Source: Candidatus Nanosynbacter sp. TM7-074 | GTDB lineage: Bacteria; Patescibacteriota; Saccharimonadia; Saccharimonadales; Saccharimonadaceae | Direction of reading: 5' to 3' | Length of the DNA stretch: 64,000 bases | Assembly: GCF_041006295.1 (NCBI RefSeq) | Contig: NZ_CP158487.1 | Span: 434,001 to 498,000 of the forward strand | Part shown: one piece after another, positions 53,066 through 61,290 of the stretch | Numbering within the stretch: position 1 is the stretch's first letter | How the letters are laid out: each line of letters starts with the position of its first letter | Made by a program: the position numbers and the translations under genes | Notes under the pieces: generated by a model | What the model was told of the DNA's origin: nothing | What the model saw: the letters and a program-made list of their open reading frames with translations, nothing else | Databases searched by the model: none

Positions 53066-53093
53066 AAAATACCCCATCTCTATGGGGTATTTT
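53066..53093 (-). terminator. Terminator overlapping the trmD stop codon
   Basis: 12-bp stem aaaataccccat/atggggtatttt (53066-53077 with 53082-53093) with a minus-strand T run. The last trmD codons lie in its 5' arm and the stop codon is in the loop region. Confidence 0.8.
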
Positions 53094-53748
53094 TCTTTGT
53101 CAATATTTTCGACTGCTCATCGCGCCACTCGGCAATTTTTCCGTGATGGCCACTTAACAGCACCTCAGGTACTCGCAGTCCCTTAAATTCCTCAGGCCGA
53201 GTATACTGCGGAAATTCCAGAGTCTTGCCATCAGAAAAACTCTCAATTTCCGCCGACTTTTCACCGCCCAGCACTCCAGGAATCAACCTGACAATAGAAT
53301 CGATCATCATCATTGCCGCCAACTCTCCGCCAGTCAGCACAAAATCGCCAATACTCCACTGCTCGTCAACCAACTCCAAAATTCGCTCATCTACACCCTC
53401 ATATCGCCCACAAATAAATATTACACCTCTATCATCGTTCGCCTCTTGCTGGGCTTTAGTCTGCTTCCAGCGTTGGCCACGCGGACTCATCAGTACCACC
53501 TTCGCCGTTTCATCCTGAGATTTTGCAAATTCCACCGCTTTCCATAACGGCTCGACCATAAGAAGCATCCCGTTGCCGCCGCCATAAGGAGTATCATCCA
53601 CCTGACGCCGCGGCCCCAAACCAAACTCCCGCAGATTCACCGTCGTAAGCTCCACAATTTCGTCTTTTTGCGCCTTCCACATCATGGAATTATTAAAAAC
53701 TCCCGTCATCATTTCCGGAAAAAGCGTAATAACTTGAAATTTTCTCAT
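53080..53748 (-). CDS. trmD: tRNA (guanine-37-N1)-methyltransferase
   Basis: Protein of 222 aa, SPOUT methylase. It methylates G37 to prevent frameshifting. Motifs: FPEMMTGVFNNSMMWKAQ, DDTPYGGGNGMLLMVEP, ICGRYEGVDERI, SIGDFVLTGGELAAM (SAM knot) and the C-terminal RPEEFKG, VPEVLLSGHHGKI. Leaderless TACACT box. Confidence 0.96.
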   Translation of the reverse strand: MRKFQVITLFPEMMTGVFNNSMMWKAQKDEIVELTTVNLREFGLGPRRQVDDTPYGGGNGMLLMVEPLWKAVEFAKSQDETAKVVLMSPRGQRWKQTKAQQEANDDRGVIFICGRYEGVDERILELVDEQWSIGDFVLTGGELAAMMMIDSIVRLIPGVLGGEKSAEIESFSDGKTLEFPQYTRPEEFKGLRVPEVLLSGHHGKIAEWRDEQSKILTKKNTP

Positions 53749-53755
53749 CTGTTAC

Positions 53756-53761
53756 AGTGTA
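53756..53761 (-). promoter_or_regulatory. Leaderless extended -10 box for trmD
   Basis: TGC-TACACT, 7 nt before ATG 53748. Confidence 0.6.
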
Positions 53762-53768
53762 GCAAGTG

Positions 53769-53797
53769 TTGACGTGATTGTCCAGGTATGGTATATA
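53769..53797 (+). promoter_or_regulatory. Near-consensus promoter of the 53853 cassette
   Basis: TTGACG (53769-53774), 17-bp spacer ending TGG, TATATA (53792-53797). A 9-bp leader hairpin (53806-53814 with 53819-53827) precedes the GGAAGGA SD. Confidence 0.8.
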
Positions 53798-53852
53798 TAT
53801 ATCAGCTTTTACTCAACCGAGTAGAAGTAGCCCTTGCAACGGAAGGAACAAA

Positions 53853-54482
53853 ATGTACTCCGAAAAGCCCTCTCGCAGTGACATCGAGCAAGCGCTGAAT
53901 TGCGCGGGTCTCAGCTCGCGGTCATCTGTGGCCGATGGTAACAGAAGTATAGTCGTCGGAATCCAAGTTCCGCTCTCTCTCAACGAAGGAGTTGAATTCC
54001 CATACGGAGCCGGCAGTGACCTATGGCCGCTGCAAAGCGATACTCGCCATATCATGTGGGAGGAAGACCCTGACGGAGTCTGGCGATTGGCCTTCGTCGG
54101 GAATAACTTCACAGTTTTGATTGGTGGCAACGTAGCCCTTCCCAAAGGGCATGACATCCACAGCGACGAGCATTACCCCCTGATTCACCAAGGGAATGAT
54201 GACGGACGTGCGCAGAGTATCCATACCGCATGCGTCTCCGGGTACGCTTTTAATCTACTCTCGACCATCAGGACATTCTCCTACTCAAGCAACGAGGCGA
54301 TAGCCGAGTTGCTTCGTCACGGACCCGGACACAAACTCATCAGTGTCAACAGCAAAGAGATCTACGCAGACCTCTTTCCTCACCTAAACGAGACGTTCCC
54401 CTGGGAAAGTAGGTATCGCCTCCCCTTCCCCTTGAGGAATGTCAATGGCTGGGTCTCCCGACCCATCCTACAGGAGGGCTAA
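53853..54482 (+). CDS. Hypothetical soluble protein, unknown
   Basis: Protein of 209 aa, no membrane segment. It begins SEKPSRSDIEQALN and has a Trp/Asp-rich middle (SDTRHIMWEEDPDGVWRLAF) and a mixed alpha/beta C-terminal half (NEAIAELLRHGPGHKLISVN). No family recognised. Start ATG 53853 is set by the GGAAGGA SD and the promoter. The largest of the plus-strand cassettes, lying between trmD and khpA. Confidence 0.7.
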   Translation: MYSEKPSRSDIEQALNCAGLSSRSSVADGNRSIVVGIQVPLSLNEGVEFPYGAGSDLWPLQSDTRHIMWEEDPDGVWRLAFVGNNFTVLIGGNVALPKGHDIHSDEHYPLIHQGNDDGRAQSIHTACVSGYAFNLLSTIRTFSYSSNEAIAELLRHGPGHKLISVNSKEIYADLFPHLNETFPWESRYRLPFPLRNVNGWVSRPILQEG

Positions 54483-54483
54483 C

Positions 54484-54551
54484 GCCCGCCGAGAAAATAG
54501 CTCGCCTTGAGACATTAAGTCTCGGCTTGAGCTTCTTGGTGGGCTATTTTC
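54484..54551 (+). terminator. Large 3' hairpin of the 53853 cassette with alternative stems
   Basis: Stem A pairs 54484-54495 with 54533-54544 (12 bp, two G-U). Stem B pairs 54493-54501 with 54543-54551 (9 bp) and continues inward through gcc/ggc and gagac/gtctc. A and B share bases, so they compete, as in the 7792 element. Confidence 0.65.
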
Positions 54552-54580
54552 ATGTCTTTTTATAGTAATCATTTTCCACC

Positions 54581-54610
54581 AAAAAACCGCCCCACTAAGG
54601 ACGGTTTTTT
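54581..54610. terminator. Bidirectional terminator
   Basis: aaaaaaccg/cggtttttt (54581-54589 with 54602-54610). It ends the khpA transcript on the minus strand. The 80 nt between it and khpA can form further weak hairpins (agcaca/tgtgct) and hold no gene. Confidence 0.8.
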
Positions 54611-54693
54611 AGCACAAATAAGGCTCTCAATGGTTTCCCATTGTCTCGCATAGAGCTGTTCTCGCATAATGTCTGTGCTTGAACTAGTTTTAA

Positions 54694-55083
54694 TTATATA
54701 TCAAGGTCGTCGAGTTCTGCAAGCTCTTTTCTGGTATTTTCTGCGTAAGATGACTTATTTTCCACAACTTCATCTGTTGAGTTATCCACAGAAGCACGAT
54801 TATCACAATCATCACGTTCGCGTGTACCAGTAAAACCATCATTATTCACAATCTTCAAGTTATATCGCGCGTCATTCTTCGCCCCCAAAGCCCGCAGTAG
54901 CGTCCGTAGGCTTTGTGCTGTGCCGCCGCGCTTACCAATGACCCGACCCAAATCTTCTGGGTTAACGGTCAATGTCAGCAGAACACCCTTCTCATCAATT
55001 TCCCGCTCCACCACGACATCGTCGGGATGTCCAACGAGTGTTTTTACGACATACTCCACAAATTGCTGGTCTATTGTTGACAT
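54694..55083 (-). CDS. khpA: KH-domain RNA-binding protein KhpA with acidic tail
   Basis: Protein of 129 aa. Residues 1-78 are a KhpA/YlqC-type KH domain with the RNA-gripping loop VIGKRGGTAQSLRTLL. The last 50 residues are a polar, acidic tail (DNSTDEVVENKSSYAEN) not found in typical KhpA (about 80 aa). It probably acts as an RNA chaperone. Follows rnc after 71 nt; SD GGAGG. Confidence 0.88.
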   Translation of the reverse strand: MSTIDQQFVEYVVKTLVGHPDDVVVEREIDEKGVLLTLTVNPEDLGRVIGKRGGTAQSLRTLLRALGAKNDARYNLKIVNNDGFTGTRERDDCDNRASVDNSTDEVVENKSSYAENTRKELAELDDLDI

Positions 55084-55154
55084 TCTGCCCCTCCTCCTGG
55101 AATTAAACTGTAACTTACATTATACACGAGCGTTTTCAGCCGTGCAAATTTTCT

Positions 55155-55871
55155 CTATTTCTCGCCAGATTCTTTATACTTAGCAATCGCCGCACGGGCA
55201 GCCTGTTGTTGGGCCACTTGTTTGGAAGGTCCGGTACCGCGACCCATCATCTTTTCACCCACAAACACACCAAGCGTAAAGACCTTATCATGATCTGGAC
55301 CTTCCTCGCACAGAACTTTGTATACTGGCGTCTGATTATCGACGCGCTGAGAAATTTCCTGCAAATACGATTTCGGATCGCGCCAACTGCCTGATTCCAA
55401 TATTCCATCTAGCTTGACAATAATGTGCTTATGAATAAAATCTCGCGCGTCCTCAAACCCACGCTCCAGATAAATCGCGCCAATCACCGCCTCAAAAGCA
55501 TTGGCTAAAATCTGCAAGTGTGCCCGCTCTGAGCCATTTTTCTCACCCTTTGACATACGAATCAGCGGCCCATAGCCCAACTTATCACCCGCATCACCAA
55601 TGCTTTCCGTCCGCACCAGTGCTGCCCGCCAAGCTGTCAAAATTCCCTCCGGTTCAGAAAAATTATTGAATAAATATTCCGTTACCGCCAGTTCCAATAC
55701 CGCGTCACCTAAGAACTCCAGACGTTCATTGTGATGATGAACAGACTTACGATGCTCATTAACATAACTGCGGTGAGTTAAGGCCGTGATTAAAAGATCC
55801 AAATTATTAAATTCAAACCCTAGTTTCTCACGCGCAAATTCCTGATACGGAGTCGTATTCATTCCACTCAT
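55155..55871 (-). CDS. rnc: Ribonuclease III
   Basis: Protein of 238 aa. Catalytic RNase III domain with HNERLEFLGDAVLELAV (signature) and the second acidic site in FEAVIGAIYLERGF. C-terminal dsRNA-binding domain (DPKSYLQEISQR, GRGTGPSKQVAQQQAARAA). Processes rRNA and mRNA duplexes. The start abuts the Nudix stop with no gap; ATG 55862 is an alternative. Confidence 0.95.
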   Translation of the reverse strand: MSGMNTTPYQEFAREKLGFEFNNLDLLITALTHRSYVNEHRKSVHHHNERLEFLGDAVLELAVTEYLFNNFSEPEGILTAWRAALVRTESIGDAGDKLGYGPLIRMSKGEKNGSERAHLQILANAFEAVIGAIYLERGFEDARDFIHKHIIVKLDGILESGSWRDPKSYLQEISQRVDNQTPVYKVLCEEGPDHDKVFTLGVFVGEKMMGRGTGPSKQVAQQQAARAAIAKYKESGEK

Positions 55872-56369
55872 CTACAGGTTCTCCTGTCTAATTCGTTTCA
55901 TTGCTAGCAGAATCAGCTTACCAATATCTTCATACTCGACTTCATCCAGCGCCTCATGAAAACTAAACCATTTTAATCCATTCATCCACTCTTCTTTCTG
56001 TAATTTCTCATTTGGATCAAGAGCTTTGACTAAATATACCTGCGTAGTCATTAGTACCAGTTTATCAATTCGACGATATCGGAAATTCACCTTGCCCAGC
56101 CAGCCGTGTAATTCGATATTCTTCAGTCCAGTCTCTTCACCAATCTCCCGACGCGCCGTCACCTGAGCCGTTTCACCCGGCTCAATATGACCCTTGGGTA
56201 TCGTCCAACGATCACGAGCGTCTTGATATAACAAAAACTCCGCCTCACCCTTTTCATTGCGTCGAAAAATCACACCGCCAGCGGTCGGCTCGCGTACAAT
56301 TTCCTGAATTAGCGGCTTTTTACCACCACCAAAGTATTTTTTTATCTTATCAAAGTTGCTTGTTCTCAT
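55872..56369 (-). CDS. Nudix hydrolase
   Basis: Protein of 165 aa. Full Nudix box GHIEPGETAQVTARREIGEE at about residues 59-80, preceded by RWTIPKG. Cleaves nucleoside diphosphate-X compounds; exact substrate unknown. The GGAGG SD supports ATG 56369 (the open frame runs to 56417). It overlaps nusB by 20 nt within the operon rpmF-nusB-nudix-rnc. Confidence 0.88.
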   Translation of the reverse strand: MRTSNFDKIKKYFGGGKKPLIQEIVREPTAGGVIFRRNEKGEAEFLLYQDARDRWTIPKGHIEPGETAQVTARREIGEETGLKNIELHGWLGKVNFRYRRIDKLVLMTTQVYLVKALDPNEKLQKEEWMNGLKWFSFHEALDEVEYEDIGKLILLAMKRIRQENL

Positions 56370-56808
56370 TATCGGACTCCTCCACGAGGGTACGGAGTGC
56401 CGTGCCAAGCACGCCATTCACAAATTTACCCGAGTTATCCGAACCGAACGCCTTTGCTAGCTCTACCGCCTCGTTAATCACTACTTTTGGCGGAACCGTA
56501 TCTGCACAGTATAGCAATTCATACAAACCAATTCTTAGAACTGTTCTATCAACCCTAGACAACTGGTCAATTGGCCACTCTGGAGCTAAAGGTTTTAGCT
56601 TTTCGTCCAATTCCATCTGATTCGCCAGTACGCCACTAACCAGATTATCAACAAATTCAACATCATCAACAGATGATTTATACTCTGCTAAATTACGCTG
56701 TAAAATACTTTTGTAATCAATATTAGCATCGCCTACCTCTGCGCGAAACTCATATTCATACAGTGTCTGCAACGCGACAATTCGTCCTAAATGACGGTTT
56801 GATGCCAT
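56350..56808 (-). CDS. nusB: Transcription antitermination factor NusB
   Basis: Protein of 152 aa, all helical. N-terminal arginine-rich GRIVALQTLYEYEFR, middle FVDNLVSGVL and C-terminal PPKVVINEAVELAKAFGSDNSGKFVNGVLG are typical. Binds boxA with NusE (S10) for rRNA antitermination. It follows rpmF by 24 nt. Confidence 0.95.
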   Translation of the reverse strand: MASNRHLGRIVALQTLYEYEFRAEVGDANIDYKSILQRNLAEYKSSVDDVEFVDNLVSGVLANQMELDEKLKPLAPEWPIDQLSRVDRTVLRIGLYELLYCADTVPPKVVINEAVELAKAFGSDNSGKFVNGVLGTALRTLVEESDNENKQL

Positions 56809-56832
56809 TACTAAGCGTCCTGTTCGTAATTA

Positions 56833-56979
56833 TTATTTTGTTGTTTTACCAGTTTCACGCTTAGTCGTCTTCACTTTCACTGGTGAAGTTCCATTAACGC
56901 GACGTGCCAATTTTAATACCAAATGACTACGACGAAGTCCAGTTTTGCGTGGGCTGCTCTGTTTTTTAGGCTGTGCCAT
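56833..56979 (-). CDS. rpmF: 50S ribosomal protein bL32
   Basis: Protein of 48 aa found by translating the interval between nusB and the promoter. It begins MAQPKKQSSPRKTGLRRSH, the L32 start, and is basic throughout. It is shorter than usual (about 57 aa) and has no Cys, so it is a zinc-free (C-minus) form. GGAG SD upstream; first gene of the operon. Confidence 0.85.
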   Translation of the reverse strand: MAQPKKQSSPRKTGLRRSHLVLKLARRVNGTSPVKVKTTKRETGKTTK

Positions 56980-57021
56980 AATTTATTCTCCTCTTTTAGG
57001 TTGTCATAAAACTTACGTACC

Positions 57022-57050
57022 ATTATACCTTTTTTATTAGGTAATCTCAA
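57022..57050 (-). promoter_or_regulatory. Promoter of the rpmF-nusB-nudix-rnc operon
   Basis: Minus strand TTGAGA (57045-57050), 17 bp, TATAAT (57022-57027), with an SD-containing leader of about 36 nt. Confidence 0.75.
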
Positions 57051-57078
57051 GGTTTTATCTAAAAATTATACAAGTGTA

Positions 57079-57107
57079 TTGACTTTTTGTATTGGTTATG
57101 TTAATAT
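57079..57107 (+). promoter_or_regulatory. Consensus leaderless promoter of the 57115 gene
   Basis: TTGACT (57079-57084), 17-bp spacer ending TGT, TAATAT (57102-57107), 7 nt before ATG 57115. It rules out starts inside the promoter. Confidence 0.8.
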
Positions 57108-57114
57108 ATGGAAC

Positions 57115-57630
57115 ATGAGTAAAGAACTATCACCAAATAGAGTAGAATCTAAAAATAGAACAACGGCAGCAGAACTTCCTAAAAGACTAGGAGGGATAGC
57201 TCTGGCCCTCTCCCTAATAGCTGGAGGCACTCTCGTATACGTAGCAAGACAAGCCAATATGCCCGAGCAAAAACCTAGCACACAAGAAGAGATCGCTCGG
57301 TTTGTAGATGACTACAGAGAAGGAGAGGCAGACTTGCCTAATGACGCAGTAGTGGAGACGTTCACTGTAGAAGAAGGTGGAAATATAGTTGAAGAAACCA
57401 CCAAACTAGCCAAAGAGAATAACTTCAGCCAAAACGAAATGAATCACCTAGGAGAAAGTGTTCTAACAAGTACACAAGCAGTATACGACTTCAATAAAAA
57501 GCAAGGAGCGGAGCCTTCATCGTCAGTGGAAATGCAGGCGGGCGATCAAGTCACGGCTGCCGTTGTAGACGCAAATGGAGACGGCATGCGAGACGTAACA
57601 GTACTCGATATAAAACGCTCGCCTAACTAA
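57115..57630 (+). CDS. Membrane-anchored exported protein with EF-hand-like loop
   Basis: Protein of 171 aa. Basic N-terminus, one membrane helix (about 27-45), then an acidic extracellular domain. Near the C-terminus VDANGDGMRDV matches the D-x-N-G-D-G-x-x-D calcium-binding loop of EF-hand/dockerin type. Family otherwise not recognised. Leaderless mRNA from a near-consensus promoter. Its 3' end overlaps the end of convergent leuS by 8 nt. Confidence 0.7.
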   Translation: MSKELSPNRVESKNRTTAAELPKRLGGIALALSLIAGGTLVYVARQANMPEQKPSTQEEIARFVDDYREGEADLPNDAVVETFTVEEGGNIVEETTKLAKENNFSQNEMNHLGESVLTSTQAVYDFNKKQGAEPSSSVEMQAGDQVTAAVVDANGDGMRDVTVLDIKRSPN

Positions 57631-60109
57631 CGATATTCACCAGCTTACCTGGAATATAAACCATCTTTTTAGGTGGTTTATTGTTTGTAAACTTTTGAAC
57701 GTTTTCATCAGCTAGAGCTGCCGCTTCAACGCCCTGCCGGTCGGTATCTACTGGTAATTTAAGCTTTGATCGAAGCTTGCCGTTAACTTGGACGATGATG
57801 GTCATCGTATCACTCTTTAAATATTTTTCATCCCATTTTGGCCAGTGATTAACGTGAATGGTATCAGTATGGCCCAGCTCCTGCCACAATTCTTCGGTGA
57901 TGTGCGGTGCAAATGGTGCTAAGATTTGTAGCAAACTCTCCAAAGTAAACCGCCACGTTGCTGATGCTTGAATACCCTGCGCTTCTTTAATTTTATACAA
58001 GCCATTGACCATTTCCATCATCGCCGCTACGGCTGTATTGAATTTTTCGTCCTCGATGTCACGAGTGACTTTCTTGATGGTTGAGTGTGTTGGGCGAAGC
58101 AGTTCTTGGTCATCTTCAGAGGTAGATTCAGGTGCTACTACGAATTCCTGCACCACATTCCATACTCGATTCAAGAACCGATATGTCCCCGGTACGCCGC
58201 GCGGATCCCACGGCGCATCCATATCGTACGGCGCGATGAACATCTCATACACGCGCAGTGCATCAGCCCCGTAACCACTGTCCATAATCTCCATCGGATC
58301 GATGACATTGCCCTTAGATTTGGACATTTTTTGGCCATCCGGCGCCATGATGTAGGCGTTATACATCATCCTCTTGAACGGCTCCGGTGTCGGCACCAAG
58401 CCCAGTTTATAGAAAAATCGCATCCAAAAACGACTGTACAGCAGGTGTGCCACCGCGTGGTCGGCACCGTTGTAGTAATCTACCGGCATCCAATGGCTAA
58501 TTCGCTCAGGATTCCATGCCTCGGCATCATTTTGCGGGTCAAGATAGCGCAGGAAATACCAGCTGGAACAGGCATAGCCATCCAATGTGTCCGTTTCGCG
58601 CCGGCCTTCATGCCAATTGTCGCCCGCTGGTTTTGGATCGGTGATCGGCACGGTTTTACCCGTCTCGACGTCAACCCACACGCGCACCCAGTCATCAACT
58701 TGTGCCAGGACTGACGTGTTACCGCCCGTTGGCTTGAAATTCTCGACTTCTGGTAAAATAACCGGCAAGCACTCATCCGCCACAGCTATTGGCCCGAAAC
58801 CGTCAACATGAACTATAGGAATTGGCGCACCCCAGTACCGCTGACGAGAAATCAGCCAGTCACGCATTTTGTAAGTAGTTTTGCCTCGACCAGACCCCTG
58901 CTGCTCCAGCCACGCTACAATTTGTTCGCGGGCATCTTCACTCCGCGTACCGTCGAATTGCCCAGAATTGATCAATTCACCTTCACCAGTGTAGCAACCA
59001 ATGTCTGCCGAATCCTCTGGCTTGTCAACCACCTGAACAATCGGTAGATCGAATTTCTCAGCAAAGGCAAAGTCGCGTTCATCATGCGCCGGCACCGCCA
59101 TAATCGCGCCAGTGCCGTAACCACCGAGAATATAGTCCGCTACCCAAATTGGTACTTTCTGGCCGTTGACCGGATTGATGGCATAGCTGCCAGTAAAGAC
59201 GCCGGATTTATCTTTGTTTTCTTGACGCTCAACGTCAGACTTCTGCTGAGCCGCTTGAACGTATGCTTCAACCTTGGCGCGCGTGTCGGCATTGACCAAC
59301 TGAGAAACCAGTGGGTGTTCTGGCGCCAAAGCCACGTAGCTGGCGCCGAACAAGGTGTCGGGGCGTGTAGTAAATACAGTGACGACGGAATCCTGTCCAC
59401 TGACCGCAAAATCAACTTCTGCGCCAACCGACCGGCCAATCCAGTTTTTCTGCATGGTTTTGACCATTTCCGTCCAATCCAAGTCGTCGGTTGCTTCCAA
59501 AATCTCATCAGCATAGGCGGTGATGCGGAAAAACCACTGCTTGAGGTTACGCTTGGTAACGGGATTGCCGCAGCGCCAACATTTGCCGCCCTCAACCTGC
59601 TCGTTCGCTAGTACCGTATTGTCAGTCTCACACCACCACTGCGGCTGTTCCTTTTGGTATGCCAAATCGTGCTTGTATAGCTGCGTAAAAATCCACTGGG
59701 TCCACTTATAATACTCGGGGTCAGCGGTGGAAATCTCCTTTGACCAATCATAACTAAACCCGAGGCGCTTCAGCTGGGCGATGAAATGTGCTTTAGCTTC
59801 ATCATGCGCCACTCGCGGTGTTTTACCAACCTTGATGGCATAATTTTCTACTGGCAACCCGAAGCTATCCCAACCGATTGGATGGTATACATTGTAGCCC
59901 TGCTGACGCTTCAAGCGTGCTTTGATGTCGGCAAACTGAAACGTCCGACCATGACCGATATGAATACCGGCGCCAGTGATACCAGGGAGCATACTGAGAC
60001 TGTAGTACTTGGGACGCACCGTATCACTAAGGTCAGTAACATAGGTGCCATCAGCCTCCCATTTATCTTGCCATTTTTTCTCAATTTCCGTCGGATTGTA
60101 GCGTCTCAT
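57623..60109 (-). CDS. leuS: Leucyl-tRNA synthetase
   Basis: Protein of 828 aa, class I synthetase. HIGH motif in GAGIHIGHGRTFQFAD, CP1 editing domain (TVFTTRPDTLFGASYVAL, GTGAIMAVPAHDERD), KMSKS in GQKMSKSKGNVIDP, and the C-terminal anticodon-binding and Leu-specific domains. A zinc-type CWRCGNP is present in the CP region. Leaderless. Confidence 0.97.
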   Translation of the reverse strand: MRRYNPTEIEKKWQDKWEADGTYVTDLSDTVRPKYYSLSMLPGITGAGIHIGHGRTFQFADIKARLKRQQGYNVYHPIGWDSFGLPVENYAIKVGKTPRVAHDEAKAHFIAQLKRLGFSYDWSKEISTADPEYYKWTQWIFTQLYKHDLAYQKEQPQWWCETDNTVLANEQVEGGKCWRCGNPVTKRNLKQWFFRITAYADEILEATDDLDWTEMVKTMQKNWIGRSVGAEVDFAVSGQDSVVTVFTTRPDTLFGASYVALAPEHPLVSQLVNADTRAKVEAYVQAAQQKSDVERQENKDKSGVFTGSYAINPVNGQKVPIWVADYILGGYGTGAIMAVPAHDERDFAFAEKFDLPIVQVVDKPEDSADIGCYTGEGELINSGQFDGTRSEDAREQIVAWLEQQGSGRGKTTYKMRDWLISRQRYWGAPIPIVHVDGFGPIAVADECLPVILPEVENFKPTGGNTSVLAQVDDWVRVWVDVETGKTVPITDPKPAGDNWHEGRRETDTLDGYACSSWYFLRYLDPQNDAEAWNPERISHWMPVDYYNGADHAVAHLLYSRFWMRFFYKLGLVPTPEPFKRMMYNAYIMAPDGQKMSKSKGNVIDPMEIMDSGYGADALRVYEMFIAPYDMDAPWDPRGVPGTYRFLNRVWNVVQEFVVAPESTSEDDQELLRPTHSTIKKVTRDIEDEKFNTAVAAMMEMVNGLYKIKEAQGIQASATWRFTLESLLQILAPFAPHITEELWQELGHTDTIHVNHWPKWDEKYLKSDTMTIIVQVNGKLRSKLKLPVDTDRQGVEAAALADENVQKFTNNKPPKKMVYIPGKLVNIVS

Positions 60110-60116
60110 ATCTGTA

Positions 60117-60122
60117 ATTATA
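60117..60122 (-). promoter_or_regulatory. Leaderless extended -10 box for leuS
   Basis: TGT-TATAAT, 7 nt before ATG 60109. Confidence 0.7.
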
Positions 60123-60124
60123 AC

Positions 60125-60157
60125 AAATAATCTCGCTCATTACGAACGAGATTATTT
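60125..60157 (-). terminator. Terminator of the 60175-61251 gene
   Basis: 11-bp stem aaataatctcg/cgagattattt (60125-60135 with 60147-60157); the minus-strand side ends in an A/T-rich run. It directly precedes the leuS promoter. Confidence 0.7.
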
Positions 60158-60174
60158 ATAGTCAGGAGGTCAAG

Positions 60175-61251
60175 TTAATCGCCTGAGTATCCACCACCAA
60201 ATATACCTAAGAGCTCTTTTAGACTACCGGCATCGGAAGGGATATTCACTTCTTCGGACTTATTCATGGTAATATCAAGCGAAACTTCAGTCGATGCTTT
60301 ATCTCCCTCTCCCTTAAGCTCTAAAGCCTTTAGCTCGTGAGACCATCTATCAACCCACATCTTAAGTGAAGCTTTGTCAATTGATAAATTATCGTCATTA
60401 CTACTATCATTGGACTTTTCGCATTTGCTAAATTCCTTACCAATAGACGATTTTTTAAGTTCATCATCAAACTTTGATGACTTTTCACGATCACCCTGCA
60501 GCTCAAATCCGCGTCCACCATTACGGTCGCTAATATTCGAGTCCTTTATGCTGTAAAAACTATTTTTCTTATACAGCCGAGCAATCTCCCTACGAACACT
60601 TTCATCGCTTCGCATCTTCTTTAATGCTTCAGTGTAGCACTTGTAGCTGTCATCTTTAATATCATCCGGAGAGATCTTCATCCATTTTCCGTTGAACTTA
60701 TTTAATACAGGATCAAGTTGGCTCAACATTTTATCGCGATATTCTTTTATCTGATCTTTTGATAATGCAAAACCAGACTTTGCAGTCTGCTCCTCCACCA
60801 TAAGTTCAAAAATATCAGAGAAAGAATCCTTTAGATTATCAATTTTTACATATACCGTGCCATCGCCATCAACAACAATGTCACCCTTTAATGAAAAAGT
60901 TTTGTCAACGTCTTTAATGGTTAACTTTGCGTCAATATTTGATCTTACTTTATCAGAAACAGCGTTAGCTTTCACGTTAAGCTCTAGCTTGGCTGAATCT
61001 TTCATATTAATCATGATTTTTCCATTAACAACAGCCTTCTTTGATACAATCGCATTGGACACAGCGTCGGTAACCATTTTTTCCGGATTTTGCCACCACA
61101 GGAAATAGGTTAATAAAGCAGCAATAATTGCGACAATAGCCAGCACGCCTAACGTGATGCCGACAATTAATCCTGTCTTTTTCTTCTTTGGCTTTGACGT
61201 GGCCATATTGCCATATGGCGGCTGTGGTGTGGGTTGGCTATTCTGATCCAT
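60175..61251 (-). CDS. Membrane-anchored surface protein, unknown
   Basis: Protein of 358 aa. Pro/Gln-rich N-terminus, membrane helix at about 27-52, then a large Lys/Asp/Ser-rich extracellular domain. Its beta-type repeats (GKIMINMKDSAKLELNVKAN, KGDIVVDGDGTVYVKIDNL) recall LolA/LppX-like lipid-binding folds, but no family is firmly recognised. Ends with a Gly-rich tail. SD present. Layout resembles the other anchored proteins in this window (16726, 19588). Confidence 0.65.
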   Translation of the reverse strand: MDQNSQPTPQPPYGNMATSKPKKKKTGLIVGITLGVLAIVAIIAALLTYFLWWQNPEKMVTDAVSNAIVSKKAVVNGKIMINMKDSAKLELNVKANAVSDKVRSNIDAKLTIKDVDKTFSLKGDIVVDGDGTVYVKIDNLKDSFSDIFELMVEEQTAKSGFALSKDQIKEYRDKMLSQLDPVLNKFNGKWMKISPDDIKDDSYKCYTEALKKMRSDESVRREIARLYKKNSFYSIKDSNISDRNGGRGFELQGDREKSSKFDDELKKSSIGKEFSKCEKSNDSSNDDNLSIDKASLKMWVDRWSHELKALELKGEGDKASTEVSLDITMNKSEEVNIPSDAGSLKELLGIFGGGYSGD

Positions 61252-61290
61252 ATTTCCCCCTTATACTTATTTAATATCAATATAGCACAT

